A stretch of DNA of 64,000 bases from Lentilitoribacter sp039986595 (GCA_039986595.1 JBDWQJ010000004.1:682001-746000); one strand, 5' to 3'. Positions 1 through 9,073 are shown, counted from the first letter of the stretch. Notes: generated from the sequence alone by a model not told the origin. Translations and numbers: made by a program.

Positions 1-1
1 A

Positions 2-481
2 GAAATTCGTGCCAAAAGAAGTCTTGTTCCTGTACTTATCCTCACTGCCCGTGGTGGCCTTGATGATCGCATAAAAGGGCTTGATATTGGTGCGGATGAT
101 TACATGTCCAAACCATTTGAATGGAGTGAGTTGGAAGCACGCATTCGCGCTTTGTTGCGCCGCTCGCAGGCTGTGAAAACTTCGCAACTTGAATTTGGTC
201 AGATTAGCTTGGATCTAAAAACCAATCAGGTTTTTGCTAATGAAAAATCGATTGAGTTGCCAGCGCGCGAAACCAATGTGTTGCGTGAATTACTCATTGC
301 CAATGGGCGTATTTTATCCAAGTCGCGGTTGATTGAGACACTATCGAGTTTTGACGAAGACATCAGTGAAAACGCAATTGAACAATATATCTCTCGTTTG
401 AGAAAGCGCCTTGTTACCTATGGTTTGACGATAAAAACTGCTCGTGGTTTGGGCTATTATTTGCAGATGCTTGAAGCGTGA
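2..481 (+). CDS. OmpR-family response regulator (5' end outside the window)
   Basis: The reading frame is open to the left edge, so the N-terminal part of the receiver domain is missing. The visible receiver end has the motifs LTAR and GADDYMSKPFE, the latter carrying the conserved lysine near the receiver C-terminus. A winged-helix DNA-binding domain follows (about the last 95 residues, including the segment ENAIEQYISRLRKRL typical of the recognition helix). The gene ends 1 nt before the start of a histidine kinase, so the two form a two-component operon. The sensed signal is not evident. The partner kinase resembles TctE/QseC-type sensors, which in other bacteria often respond to tricarboxylates or envelope signals, but nothing here proves that. 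Confidence 0.93.
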   Translation, partial: EIRAKRSLVPVLILTARGGLDDRIKGLDIGADDYMSKPFEWSELEARIRALLRRSQAVKTSQLEFGQISLDLKTNQVFANEKSIELPARETNVLRELLIANGRILSKSRLIETLSSFDEDISENAIEQYISRLRKRLVTYGLTIKTARGLGYYLQMLEA

Positions 482-482
482 T

Positions 483-1880
483 ATGAGCGAACAAACCAAA
501 ACATATTCGTTGCGCCAAAGACTGCTGGTTTGGCTTTTATTACCATTGCTTATCATTGGTATTATTTCACTTATCGATGCCTATAATTCAGCGCGTTTAA
601 CCGCAGATGAAATATCAGACAGGGTTCTTGCAGGATCAGCCTTAGCAATTGCCGAACGTATTTTCGTTAATGATGACGGGGATTTAGATGTTGATATACC
701 CTATGTCGCATTAGAAATGCTAACGTCTGCAGAAGATGATCGCGTGTTTTATAAAATTGAGGGTGAGGCTGGTGAATTTATCACTGGATATCGGAATTTA
801 AATTTACCTCAATCCGTTGATAGATCAGAAAACAATCTTAAATTTTCTGATGCCGAATTTCGTAATTTCCCCATTCGTATTGCTGTTTTAGAAGGTGCAG
901 CATCATCGAGCCAATCATCACTTGGATATCGTTTGGCGATTGCTGAAACGACCAATGGGCGAAATAAAATGGCGCAAGATATCTTAATCCGATCAGCTAT
1001 CAGGCAAGGTTTTCTCATTTTAACAGCTGCAATTGCAGTTTGGTTTGCTGTCACCAGAGCGTTGCGCCCGCTTTACACAGTTCGAGATGCGATTGGGCGG
1101 CGTAGTTCTGATGATTTAAGGCCGATTTTACACGCAGTACCAAACGAAATTAAGGGACTGGTGACGACGACCAACGACCTTTTAAGTCGGATTGGGGCGA
1201 GTATTTCAGCGATGCGGAATTTTACTTCCAATGCGAGCCATCAATTACGAACGCCGCTGGCTGTTATGCGGACACAAGCGGAGATCGCGCGCCGAGCAAA
1301 ATCAGATGTTGATCGTGAGAAAGCGCTCACTCAAGTGGATGAGGCAATCAAAGATTCTGAAAAAATGATCTCGCGGTTGATGGTTTTAGCGCGCATTGAT
1401 TCAGGTGCATTAGAGAACCTGCCAAATTTGAATTGCGATATTGCAGAAACCTGCAGGATGGTGTGTGCAGATATCATTTCTCATCAAAAATTGGGTAATA
1501 TTGATTTAGGTTATGAAGGTATTGACCACCTTTTGATCAAGGGAGATCCGGTTTTATATCGTGAGATGCTGCGTAATTTGGTTGAAAATGCGGTTAAGTA
1601 TGGTGGTGAAAATATCCATATTACCGTCAGTTGCCGCAACATAAATGATCAATGTCAAATTGATATTGAGGATACTGGGATTGGTATGACCGCGCAGCAG
1701 AAAGTGGATTTGATGCAACGTTTCTCAAGCGGAGAATATTCCAAAAATGGCTCGGGTCTAGGTCTACCAATTGCGCGAGATATTGCACATTTGTTTGGCG
1801 GCGTAATGGAGCTTAAGAACCGAAAAGATGGCTCTGGGCTTGTGGTTTCACTGTTGTTTCCGCAATTGTTAGAGGCGTAA
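483..1880 (+). CDS. Sensor histidine kinase, TctE/QseC-like
   Basis: This is a membrane histidine kinase of 465 residues. An N-terminal membrane segment (about residues 13-32) is followed by a periplasmic region of roughly 150 residues and a second membrane segment (about 180-200). The phosphoacceptor site is NASHQLRTPLAV, followed by an ATPase domain with the N box LVENAVKYG and the glycine-rich GSGLGLPIARD. I chose the ATG at 483, just after the regulator stop, rather than an in-frame start at 444 that would overlap the regulator. It pairs with the upstream response regulator. The signal is unknown. Confidence 0.92.
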   Translation: MSEQTKTYSLRQRLLVWLLLPLLIIGIISLIDAYNSARLTADEISDRVLAGSALAIAERIFVNDDGDLDVDIPYVALEMLTSAEDDRVFYKIEGEAGEFITGYRNLNLPQSVDRSENNLKFSDAEFRNFPIRIAVLEGAASSSQSSLGYRLAIAETTNGRNKMAQDILIRSAIRQGFLILTAAIAVWFAVTRALRPLYTVRDAIGRRSSDDLRPILHAVPNEIKGLVTTTNDLLSRIGASISAMRNFTSNASHQLRTPLAVMRTQAEIARRAKSDVDREKALTQVDEAIKDSEKMISRLMVLARIDSGALENLPNLNCDIAETCRMVCADIISHQKLGNIDLGYEGIDHLLIKGDPVLYREMLRNLVENAVKYGGENIHITVSCRNINDQCQIDIEDTGIGMTAQQKVDLMQRFSSGEYSKNGSGLGLPIARDIAHLFGGVMELKNRKDGSGLVVSLLFPQLLEA

Positions 1881-1901
1881 GAGATCAATTGTAAGGAGAA
1901 G

Positions 1902-2162
1902 ATGATGATAAATACTGATCTTTTAAAAGCTCTAGATTTTATCAAGTCTGGGAATTATCAAACCGGAGCTGATCTTGAAGCAGCCCATGCGATCTGTCAG
2001 GGCGGTGAGGGCATGGCAGAATATGATTGGGTTCACGCTTTTGTTCACCGTATTGAGGGCGATAGTTTCAATGCAGATTATTGGTATAAGCGCGCTGGTA
2101 AACCTGTATATGACGGCAGTTTTGAAGAAGAATGGCTTGAGATAAAGTCTGCTTTGACTTGA
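1902..2162 (+). CDS. Small conserved-looking hypothetical protein (86 aa)
   Basis: I do not recognise a function. The frame starts with two consecutive ATG codons behind a good ribosome-binding site (AAGGAG at about 1893), 21 nt after the kinase stop. It encodes a soluble acidic protein with no signal peptide or membrane segment. The central WVHAFVHRIEGDSFNADYWY stretch, with YKRAGK following, resembles short alphaproteobacterial hypotheticals with a helical-hairpin character. Its position suggests cotranscription with the two-component pair. Starting at the second ATG (1905) is equally possible. Confidence 0.7.
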   Translation: MMINTDLLKALDFIKSGNYQTGADLEAAHAICQGGEGMAEYDWVHAFVHRIEGDSFNADYWYKRAGKPVYDGSFEEEWLEIKSALT

Positions 2163-2230
2163 TGCGCGGAACAATCCGTTTTAAGGGTGAGGCAAGAGAA
2201 TTACGAATGATAAATATGAGGAGCAAATAG

Positions 2231-2467
2231 ATGCAGTGTGTCTTTGTGCAGATTAGATGCAAGCCCGGTACAGGGTACAAAGTAGCTGACGAAATTGTCG
2301 CTCGAGAAGTTCATTCTGAATTATATTCGACCAGTGGTGATTTTGATCTACTTGTTAAACTTTATGTCGAAAAAGATGTCGATATTGGCAAATATATCAA
2401 TGATAATCTGCTTGATATTGCAGGTATTGAACGCACATTAACAACGCTGACGTTCAAGACGTTTTAA
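2231..2467 (+). CDS. Stand-alone Lrp/AsnC ligand-binding (RAM) domain protein
   Basis: The 78-residue product matches only the effector-binding half of Lrp/AsnC regulators. It has a beta-strand start (QCVFVQIRCKPG), the GDFDLLVKLYV core and a final TLTTLTFKTF strand. There is no helix-turn-helix, so it cannot act as a classical DNA-binding regulator by itself. Stand-alone RAM proteins occur widely and are thought to bind small ligands such as amino acids, or to modulate full-length Lrp proteins. A ribosome-binding site (GAGGAG) sits before the ATG. It lies between the two-component operon and the TauE gene and may belong to either unit. Confidence 0.85.
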   Translation: MQCVFVQIRCKPGTGYKVADEIVAREVHSELYSTSGDFDLLVKLYVEKDVDIGKYINDNLLDIAGIERTLTTLTFKTF

Positions 2468-2500
2468 ATTTAGCAACTAACACATTAAAGGCATTACGTG

Positions 2501-3328
2501 ATGGCTGATTATACCCTGGCCTTTTTACTGATTTTGGCGGTCGCTATGTTGTGCACGGGCGCAATCGCTGGTGTTCTTGCTGGCTTATTAGGTGTCGGCG
2601 GCGGTATCGTCATCGTGCCAGTGTTGTTCATTTTATTTGATTATCTGGATATTCCGCCGCAAATCAGCATGCATATCGCGGTTGCGACATCATTAGCGAC
2701 AATTATTCCAACGTCGATTTCATCTGCCCGTTCGCACCACAAAAAGGGTTCAATCGATCTGGATTTATTAAAATCCTGGGCGCCATTGATATTCATTGGT
2801 GCGGCGATTGGCGGGGTGTTATCAAAGTATCTTGCCTCAACCAGTTTGACCTTGATATTTGGTGTGATTGCCTTGTTGGTTTCCATTAATATGGCTTTGC
2901 CGAAGAAGTTGGTGATATCTGATGAATTGCCAAAAGGTGTTGTTGGTAAAGGTTTGCTTCCAAGCTTTATTGGCGGTTTTTCAGCGTTAATGGGCATTGG
3001 TGGTGGAACATTATCCGTGCCGATTTTATCTGCCTTTTCGTTTCCCATTCATCGCGCTGTTGGCACCGCATCAGCGTTTGGTTTGGTGATTGCCATCCCC
3101 GCCGTTATTGGATTTATTTGGTCTGGGTGGTCCGCGGATTTAAGGCCACCATATTCATTTGGCTATGTCAGCCTACCAGCTGCCGTATTGATCTTCTCAG
3201 TCAGCGTATTTACAGCTCCATTGGGGGCAAAGCTTGCGCATAGTCTCAATCCTGCAAATCTTAAAAAGGCATTTGCGTTGTTCTTGTTCATCACGTCTTT
3301 ACGGATGTTATGGGTTGGATTGAGTTAA
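2501..3328 (+). CDS. TauE/SafE (TSUP) family sulfite/sulfur-anion exporter
   Basis: This is a polytopic membrane protein of 275 residues with about eight hydrophobic segments. It has two internally related glycine-rich motifs, GLLGVGGGIVIVP and GIGGGTLSVP, which mark the TSUP fold. Family members move sulfite, sulfoacetate or related anions. The gene converges on bigR and neighbours YeeE/YedE, persulfide dioxygenase and SulP genes, so export of sulfite made by persulfide oxidation is the likely role (inference). I chose the ATG at 2501; the GTG immediately before it (2498) is an alternative. Confidence 0.9.
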   Translation: MADYTLAFLLILAVAMLCTGAIAGVLAGLLGVGGGIVIVPVLFILFDYLDIPPQISMHIAVATSLATIIPTSISSARSHHKKGSIDLDLLKSWAPLIFIGAAIGGVLSKYLASTSLTLIFGVIALLVSINMALPKKLVISDELPKGVVGKGLLPSFIGGFSALMGIGGGTLSVPILSAFSFPIHRAVGTASAFGLVIAIPAVIGFIWSGWSADLRPPYSFGYVSLPAAVLIFSVSVFTAPLGAKLAHSLNPANLKKAFALFLFITSLRMLWVGLS

Positions 3329-3340
3329 AGGCTCACGCTT

Positions 3341-3640
3341 TTAAGCGCAATATAGCTGATAGAGCGTTTCCATAATCTGCGATACTTCACGGCCATGCAG
3401 CGAATAGTAGATCGTTTGGCCATCGCGCCTTGTTGTCACAAGTTCTGCATCCCGAAGCTTTTTTAAATGATGCGACATGCCCGGTTGGGACATGCCAACT
3501 TCACGGGAAAGCTCGAGCACACTTTTTTCACCTGATAATAAAATGCACAAAATACGCAACCGAGCCGGCTGCGATAGCATTTCCATGAGTTTTGAAGCTT
3601 GTTCAAATTTGGGCTCCATCTCTGTCATGTCAAATTGCAT
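3341..3640 (-). CDS. bigR: BigR/SqrR-type ArsR-family persulfide-sensing repressor
   Basis: This 99-residue ArsR-family winged-helix repressor has Cys32 in LRILCILL and Cys98 near the C-terminus (YQLYCA). They are 66 residues apart, which is the spacing of the redox cysteine pair of BigR/SqrR; those proteins form a disulfide or polysulfide bridge on exposure to sulfide and release DNA. The DNA-binding helix is in GMSQPGMSHHLKKLRDA. I chose the ATG at 3640, preceded by AAGGAT; a TTG at 3664 in the same frame is less likely. It is divergent from the YeeE/YedE-dioxygenase-SulP genes and should repress them through the palindrome between. Confidence 0.88.
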   Translation of the reverse strand: MQFDMTEMEPKFEQASKLMEMLSQPARLRILCILLSGEKSVLELSREVGMSQPGMSHHLKKLRDAELVTTRRDGQTIYYSLHGREVSQIMETLYQLYCA

Positions 3641-3669
3641 AAAACTATCCTTGCATATTTGCAATTGTT

Positions 3670-3691
3670 TATATAAAAGATGTTTTATATA
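3670..3691. promoter_or_regulatory. Candidate BigR operator palindrome
   Basis: The arms TATATAAAA and TTTTATATA form a perfect 9-bp inverted repeat around the 4-nt spacer GATG. It lies in the divergent gap between bigR and the first YeeE/YedE gene, where an autoregulatory repressor should bind. BigR-type operators are AT-rich palindromes, which fits, but I cannot confirm this exact site. Confidence 0.6.
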
Positions 3692-3742
3692 TTAGCAACA
3701 GCAAATTTGTTTTTGCGATTTTAGATTTATTATAGGTGCATA

Positions 3743-4174
3743 TTGGATTACTCAACTGAATTTACGCCATGGGCCTCTTTGGGTGGTGGTGTTTTAATTG
3801 GAATATCAGCCGTTTTATTGATGGCTGTTCGAGGGCGTATTGCTGGAATGACCGGTATTTTATCAGGCCTTATCCCACCATTTTCATCGGATTGGTCATG
3901 GCGTGCGGCATTTTTGGTCGGCGCTATTATTGCGCCAATGGGATATATTTTGTCAGGTGGTACAGTGCCATTTGCCGTTCCTGTTTCAACAACGGCTCTC
4001 GCCTTTGGCGGTTTCATCGTGGGTATCGGGGTTTACTATGGAGCAGGCTGTACATCAGGGCATGGGGTTTGTGGGATGGCCCGTCTATCTCCTCGTTCTA
4101 TTGCCGCTACGATGATATTTATGATTGCTTGTTTTGTGACTGTTTATGTCATCAGACACGTGTTGGGAGGCTAA
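3743..4174 (+). CDS. YeeE/YedE-family sulfur-compound transporter, half-size (first)
   Basis: This 143-residue membrane protein has about four hydrophobic segments. It carries the family signature GCTSGHGVCGMARLSPRS with the conserved cysteine of YeeE/YedE (DUF395) channels. In characterised YeeE the cysteine line conducts thiosulfate. Here the fold is split over two short genes, as in BigR operons of other proteobacteria. The start is a TTG behind AGGTG. A longer overlapping frame in another phase is a shadow. The likely job is moving thiosulfate or another reduced sulfur species for the adjacent dioxygenase. Confidence 0.88.
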   Translation: MDYSTEFTPWASLGGGVLIGISAVLLMAVRGRIAGMTGILSGLIPPFSSDWSWRAAFLVGAIIAPMGYILSGGTVPFAVPVSTTALAFGGFIVGIGVYYGAGCTSGHGVCGMARLSPRSIAATMIFMIACFVTVYVIRHVLGG

Positions 4175-4175
4175 T

Positions 4176-4610
4176 ATGATGAGACTTGCGATAACACTTT
4201 TAATTGGAATGATTTTTGGTTTAGGGATAGCAATCTCAGGCATGGCTAATCCAGCGAAAGTTCTAAACTTTTTTGATTTGGCAGGAACTTGGGACCCAAG
4301 TTTAATATTCGTGATGGGTGGTGCGTTGATCACCACTGCTATCGGATACCAGTTTGTTTTTAGAACGCAAAAGTCACCAGTTTTAGATGTTGCGTTTATG
4401 GTGCCAACGCATAAAGACGTTGATACACGCCTTGTTATTGGGTCAGCCACATTTGGGGTTGGTTGGGGCATTGCGGGGTTTTGTCCAGGTGGTGCTATCC
4501 CGGCTCTTGGTCTGGGCTATAGTGAAACACTTATGTTCATGTTTGCCTTGATTGCAGGGATTTTTATAGCCAGACTGTTAAACACTAAAATATCTGCACA
4601 AGCTGCATAA
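4176..4610 (+). CDS. YeeE/YedE-family sulfur-compound transporter, half-size (second)
   Basis: This is the second half-size YeeE/YedE protein (144 residues, about four membrane segments). The signature GWGIAGFCPGGAIPALG contains the conserved cysteine. It starts at tandem ATGs 1 nt after the previous stop, behind GGGAGG, so the two halves are translationally linked and probably assemble together. The motif ISGMANPAKVLNFFDLAG is typical of the family. It belongs to the BigR-controlled sulfur unit. Confidence 0.9.
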   Translation: MMRLAITLLIGMIFGLGIAISGMANPAKVLNFFDLAGTWDPSLIFVMGGALITTAIGYQFVFRTQKSPVLDVAFMVPTHKDVDTRLVIGSATFGVGWGIAGFCPGGAIPALGLGYSETLMFMFALIAGIFIARLLNTKISAQAA

Positions 4611-4668
4611 TCTGTTCTGCATTTAGACAATACATCATTAGATTGATTGATGAATTAAGGAAAGAAAG

Positions 4669-5553
4669 ATGAGTTCATATCCAGTTGATACAAGCATTAA
4701 ACCCAATGTTCAGGCGTTTTTTGATGAGGCGACGAACACGATTAGTTATGTGGTTAAAGACCCAAGCTCAAATGCATGTGCTGTGGTCGATAGTGTTATG
4801 GATATTGACTACGCCGCGGGTCGTATCACCTATGAACATGCAGATAAGATGATTGCCTATATCAAGGACCAAGGACTGGAACTTGAATGGATTATTGAAA
4901 CACATGTGCATGCAGATCATCTTTCTGCCGCACCATATATCCAAAACAAACTTGGCGGTAAGGTTGGCATTGGTGATAAGATTATGGTCGTTCAGGAGAC
5001 CTTTGGAAAGGTGTTCAACGAAGGGACTGAATTCCAAAGAGATGGCTCGCAATTTGATGCGCTGTTTAAAGATGGCGATACTTATCAGGTCGGCAATATG
5101 CAAGCGTTTACGATGTATACCCCAGGTCACACACCTGCATGCATGGTTCATGTCATGGGTAATGTCGCCTTTGCTGGTGATACGCTGTTTATGCCAGATG
5201 GTGGTTCAGCGCGTGCGGATTTTCCCGGTGGTGATGCGGGCGAACTTTATGACTCCATCATGAAAGTGTTGAGTTTACCTGAAGAAACGCGTCTGTTTAT
5301 GTGCCATGATTATGGTCCAAACGGTCGAGACATTATGTGGGAAACCACGGTGGGTGATGAAAAACGTGATAATATTCACGTTGGCAATGGTAAAACTAAA
5401 GAAGAGTTTGTGAAGTTTAGAACGGAGCGGGATGCGAAATTGGCCATGCCGAAACTGATTATTCCTTCTTTGCAAGTTAATATGAGAGCTGGCGAAATTC
5501 CACGCGATGACGACGGTGATCCAATCATAAAAGTACCGGTTAATAAGCTTTAG
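4669..5553 (+). CDS. blh: Metallo-beta-lactamase-fold persulfide dioxygenase (Blh/ETHE1-like)
   Basis: This 294-residue metallo-beta-lactamase fold enzyme has the metal motif THVHADH (His79, His81, Asp83, His84), TPGHTPACMVH for the next histidine, AGDTLF for the bridging aspartate and CHDYGPNGR for the last histidine. ETHE1/Blh enzymes use one iron to oxidise glutathione persulfide to sulfite. There is no fused rhodanese domain. It follows the YeeE/YedE pair and precedes SulP, matching the gene set of BigR operons, where it detoxifies sulfide. A ribosome-binding site (AAGGAAAG) precedes the ATG. Confidence 0.9.
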   Translation: MSSYPVDTSIKPNVQAFFDEATNTISYVVKDPSSNACAVVDSVMDIDYAAGRITYEHADKMIAYIKDQGLELEWIIETHVHADHLSAAPYIQNKLGGKVGIGDKIMVVQETFGKVFNEGTEFQRDGSQFDALFKDGDTYQVGNMQAFTMYTPGHTPACMVHVMGNVAFAGDTLFMPDGGSARADFPGGDAGELYDSIMKVLSLPEETRLFMCHDYGPNGRDIMWETTVGDEKRDNIHVGNGKTKEEFVKFRTERDAKLAMPKLIIPSLQVNMRAGEIPRDDDGDPIIKVPVNKL

Positions 5554-5657
5554 CTCTTAAAGCATAAATCCAAACATATAGATTGATTTGTGGTGATGTA
5601 TTATCACCCAGATCAATCGATCCAGTTAGAAACTCAATTTCAGTCTGTGTGATTTCG

Positions 5658-7379
5658 ATGTCCAGAATATCGCAATATCTTCCCATTTTCGCGTGGGGTA
5701 GAACCTATAACAAAGCAAATTTCACCAATGATTTGATTGCAGCTTTGATCGTCACGATCATGCTTATTCCGCAATCGCTTGCCTATGCATTATTAGCTGG
5801 GCTACCGGCTGAAATGGGGCTTTATGCATCCATCATTCCAATTGTGCTATATGCGATATTTGGCACCAGTAAAGCATTGGCGGTAGGCCCTGTTGCCGTT
5901 GTGTCATTGATGACAGCTGCTGCAATTGGCAAGATCGCCGACGCAGGTTCATCTGAATATATTATGGCGGCAATTACATTGGCATTTTTATCGGGTGCAT
6001 TTCTTGTTTTAATGGGTGTCTTGCGCCTTGGATTTCTGGCCAATTTTTTATCGCACCCGGTGATTGCAGGTTTTATCACTGCCTCTGGTATTATAATCGC
6101 GACAAGTCAGTTGAAGCATATTTTTGGCGTAAAAGCTGAAGGGCATAATTTTATTGAACTTGTCATGTCTCTTGTATCAAATTTGAACCAGATAAATTGG
6201 TACACATTTTCTGTCGGGTTTTTTGTTTTAGCCTTTTTATTTTTGATGCGTAGAAGTTTAAAGATTGTTTTGATCAGATTGGGCATCTCTGCCAAATTTG
6301 CAGATATATGTACCAAGATCGGACCGGTGTTTGCGGTTATTGCAACAATCATTGCTGCGTGGGCTTTTAGTCTTGAAAATTATAATGTGGCTCTCGTCGG
6401 TGATGTGCCGCAAGGTCTACCACCGCTGACAACACCATCTTTTTCATATGAAATGTGGGTATCTCTGATTGGATCGGCCATGCTGATTTCAGTGATTGGA
6501 TTTGTTGAATCCATTTCAGTTGCGCAAACGTTAGCTGCAAAAAAACGTCAGCGTATCTCACCAGATCAGGAATTGATTGGATTGGGTGCGGCAAATATCG
6601 GCGCCTCTTTTTCAGGTGGTTTTCCAGTAACTGGTGGCTTTTCAAGATCTGTTGTTAATTTTGATGCAGGCGCAGATACCCCAGCTGCAGGTGCCTTCAC
6701 CGCATTAGGTCTGGCGCTCGCTTCAGTTTTCCTAACGCCTCTGATTTTCTTTTTGCCAAAAGCAACCTTGGCGGCAACCATCATTATTGCGGTTTTATCG
6801 TTAGTTGATTTTTCAATTTTGAAAAAAAACTGGAATTATTCAAAGGCTGATTTTATCGCCGTTTTAACAACAATGACGATCACGCTTTTGCTTGGTATTG
6901 AAATGGGGGTGACAGCAGGTGTTGTGATTTCGATCCTCATTCACCTTTATAAATCGTCTCGCCCACATATGGCGGTTGTCGGTCAGGTTCCAGGTTCTGA
7001 ACATTATAGAAATATCCTACGACATGATGTGATCACAGACCCGCACATTCTTTCTGTGCGCGTTGATGAAAGTCTCTACTTTGCCAATGCTCGCTATTTA
7101 GAAGATGCCGTTTATGATTTGGCAGTTAAACAAGACGATATCAAACATGTGTTGCTGCAGTGTTCGGCAATAAACACGATCGATATGAGTGCGCTGGAAT
7201 CCATTGAGGCGCTGAATATGCGTCTTAAAGAATTGGGTGTGACGTTTCATTTAACTGAGTTAAAGGGACCTGTGATGGATCGATTAAAGCGAACGGAACT
7301 TTTTTCCGAACTCACTGGTGAAGTATTTTTATCTCAGCACTGCGCAGTTAAGAAGCTTCGCGCTAATGGCTTATCTTAA
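5658..7379 (+). CDS. SulP-family anion permease with C-terminal STAS domain
   Basis: This 573-residue carrier has about 10-12 membrane segments and the SulP signature IPQSLAYALLAGLPAEMGLYAS near the N-terminus. The motif PVTGGFSRSVVNFDAGADTP is in the centre, and a cytosolic STAS domain occupies roughly the last 130 residues. SulP proteins carry sulfate, bicarbonate or other anions. I start it at the ATG at 5658, where homology to the family begins, rather than at a TTG 75 nt upstream. Its place after the dioxygenase suggests it handles sulfate or sulfite in the same detoxification unit, but bicarbonate cannot be excluded. Confidence 0.88.
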   Translation: MSRISQYLPIFAWGRTYNKANFTNDLIAALIVTIMLIPQSLAYALLAGLPAEMGLYASIIPIVLYAIFGTSKALAVGPVAVVSLMTAAAIGKIADAGSSEYIMAAITLAFLSGAFLVLMGVLRLGFLANFLSHPVIAGFITASGIIIATSQLKHIFGVKAEGHNFIELVMSLVSNLNQINWYTFSVGFFVLAFLFLMRRSLKIVLIRLGISAKFADICTKIGPVFAVIATIIAAWAFSLENYNVALVGDVPQGLPPLTTPSFSYEMWVSLIGSAMLISVIGFVESISVAQTLAAKKRQRISPDQELIGLGAANIGASFSGGFPVTGGFSRSVVNFDAGADTPAAGAFTALGLALASVFLTPLIFFLPKATLAATIIIAVLSLVDFSILKKNWNYSKADFIAVLTTMTITLLLGIEMGVTAGVVISILIHLYKSSRPHMAVVGQVPGSEHYRNILRHDVITDPHILSVRVDESLYFANARYLEDAVYDLAVKQDDIKHVLLQCSAINTIDMSALESIEALNMRLKELGVTFHLTELKGPVMDRLKRTELFSELTGEVFLSQHCAVKKLRANGLS

Positions 7380-7511
7380 AGGGTATAATAGCTTGTGCCG
7401 AATTGTTTTTCCCAAAGCTAATAAACCATATATGTTTGATTTAATGTAACTGCGAATCAATAATTTATAGTGTCCAGGATTAGAGTGCTCTGGGTTAAGG
7501 GAATTTGCTTC

Positions 7512-8108
7512 ATGTCCGTCGATCTAGTTTCTATTGATGAAGGTGTGTGGACCAACTTAACGGCAGCAGTGCGAAGCCGCGAACATGACTTGCGTTATTT
7601 ATCGTTGGCAACATTATCTCAAAATCAGATTCCGGTTAGCCGTTTGTTGGTGTTGCGAGATTTAAATCCAGAAGAGCGAACAATCATTTTTCACACGGAC
7701 ATTTTAAGTGATAAATGGTCAGAATTATCTAATCATCCAAAGGCTTCGATACTCGGGTTTAGCACAAACATTTCTGAGCAATTTCGTTTTGAAGGTCGGG
7801 TTGAATTATTCAAAGCAGATACAGAGATTAATCAATCTGAATGGGATAAATTATCTATCTGGAGCAAAAACACCTATTGTGGTGGTCCTCCCGGAGAGGG
7901 TGCAAACCCACCGCATTTGGATGAACCAAAAGAAGTAGAGCCGCCGTCAGATGAACAACTTGCGCAAGGGCGTTCTCGATTTGGGGTTATTAAGTTTAAA
8001 GCGGATAAACTAGATTGGTTCCGACTTCAGCGTTCTGATAATCGGCGTGCTAAATTTTCCTATGATCGTTCTGGAAATATTGAAAAAGCTGCTTGGATTA
8101 ATCCTTAA
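7512..8108 (+). CDS. Pyridoxamine 5'-phosphate oxidase-like FMN-binding protein (Alr4036 type)
   Basis: This 198-residue split-barrel flavoprotein resembles the Alr4036/PF12766 branch of PNPOx-like proteins. The N-terminal VSRLLVLRDLN and FHTDILSDKWSELSNHP segments line the FMN site in this fold, and it ends with WFRLQRSDNRRAKFSYDR. It lacks enough of the canonical PdxH motifs to call it PdxH. The ATG at 7512 follows AAGGGA. It stands alone between the SulP gene and a convergent hydrolase. The substrate is unknown. Confidence 0.8.
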   Translation: MSVDLVSIDEGVWTNLTAAVRSREHDLRYLSLATLSQNQIPVSRLLVLRDLNPEERTIIFHTDILSDKWSELSNHPKASILGFSTNISEQFRFEGRVELFKADTEINQSEWDKLSIWSKNTYCGGPPGEGANPPHLDEPKEVEPPSDEQLAQGRSRFGVIKFKADKLDWFRLQRSDNRRAKFSYDRSGNIEKAAWINP

Positions 8109-8121
8109 ACAGCTGGTCTCG

Positions 8122-8955
8122 TTAAACATCTAAAAGTGCATTGACCAAGGGTGAATTTTCATACTGCATATCTTCCACGACACTAAAATGATGTTTATCT
8201 GGTTCTTCAACAATTGTGATATCGGCGCCAAGGCCATGCCAAATATTAGCAATAAGTGCATTTTGACGCAAAAACTCTGATCGCTCTGCAGCACCAACCC
8301 AAGCCACCAAAGGGATATTCTTAAGTGGAATTTTAAGAGCAGGGCTGGCCGCACTCGCAGTTTGTAAATTTAGACCCAGAACGTCATTCATCTTGGTGTT
8401 TAATAGCGGGCGTAAGTCGCTTAACCCTGAGATAGAAACAACATTTTTGATACGCGATAAAATATCGCCATCAAGCGGTGATCCCTCACTCATCATTTCG
8501 CATACAAGATGCCCACCTGCGGAATGACCTGATAAAACAATCGGTCCTTCAATGTTTCGGGCAGCTTGGTTGATTGCATTACCGATCATGGCCGTTATGT
8601 CTGAAATCTTTACATTTGGGCATAATTCGTAACTTGGAACGATAACTGCCCAGCCGCGATCCACAGCACCTTTTGCTAAATGCGACCACACGGATTTATC
8701 GGTTAAATGCCAATAGCCACCGTGAATGAAAACCACGACCCCCTTGGGAGCGCTTTCGGGCATGAATACGTCATAGATCATGCGCTTAGTTGCGCCGTAA
8801 CTGACATCAAGCTTGCAGTTTGATTTGGAACGATAATCGGCTGCTTTTTTGGGTAACTCGCCAATAAGCTTTTCGATGTTTGGTACATATCCGCGATTGT
8901 CATAAGCTTGATCCCAGTCATGGATGGGGAATTGGCTTTTATGATGATTTGTCAT
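8122..8955 (-). CDS. Alpha/beta hydrolase, arylformamidase (kynurenine formamidase)-like
   Basis: This 277-residue alpha/beta hydrolase has the oxyanion motif HGGYW, the nucleophile elbow GHSAGG, and a C-terminal histidine in DKHHFSVVED. HGGYW together with the short N-terminal AYDNRGYVPN segment is typical of the kynurenine-formamidase-like esterase group. No kynureninase or tryptophan dioxygenase gene lies nearby, so a general esterase/amidase role is equally possible. The start at 8955 is preceded by CAGGAT. It diverges from uxaC. Confidence 0.78.
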   Translation of the reverse strand: MTNHHKSQFPIHDWDQAYDNRGYVPNIEKLIGELPKKAADYRSKSNCKLDVSYGATKRMIYDVFMPESAPKGVVVFIHGGYWHLTDKSVWSHLAKGAVDRGWAVIVPSYELCPNVKISDITAMIGNAINQAARNIEGPIVLSGHSAGGHLVCEMMSEGSPLDGDILSRIKNVVSISGLSDLRPLLNTKMNDVLGLNLQTASAASPALKIPLKNIPLVAWVGAAERSEFLRQNALIANIWHGLGADITIVEEPDKHHFSVVEDMQYENSPLVNALLDV

Positions 8956-9073
8956 GCAGCATCCTGAATAAATGAATGACCTATTAGATCTGGTGTCTTT
9001 ATTGACCAATTATTGGCAACCACATAGAACATGAACACCGACGCAAATCAAAGACAAGAAATGAATATTTCAC

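Noticed and set aside
3641..3664. N-terminal extension of BigR from a TTG at 3664
   Set aside because: The ATG at 3640 has a well-placed AAGGAT site, and the extension would run towards the candidate operator.
3769..4179. Alternative 136-residue frame over the first YeeE/YedE gene
   Set aside because: It overlaps a gene with clear family motifs and shows tryptophan/cysteine/arginine-rich composition typical of a shifted frame.
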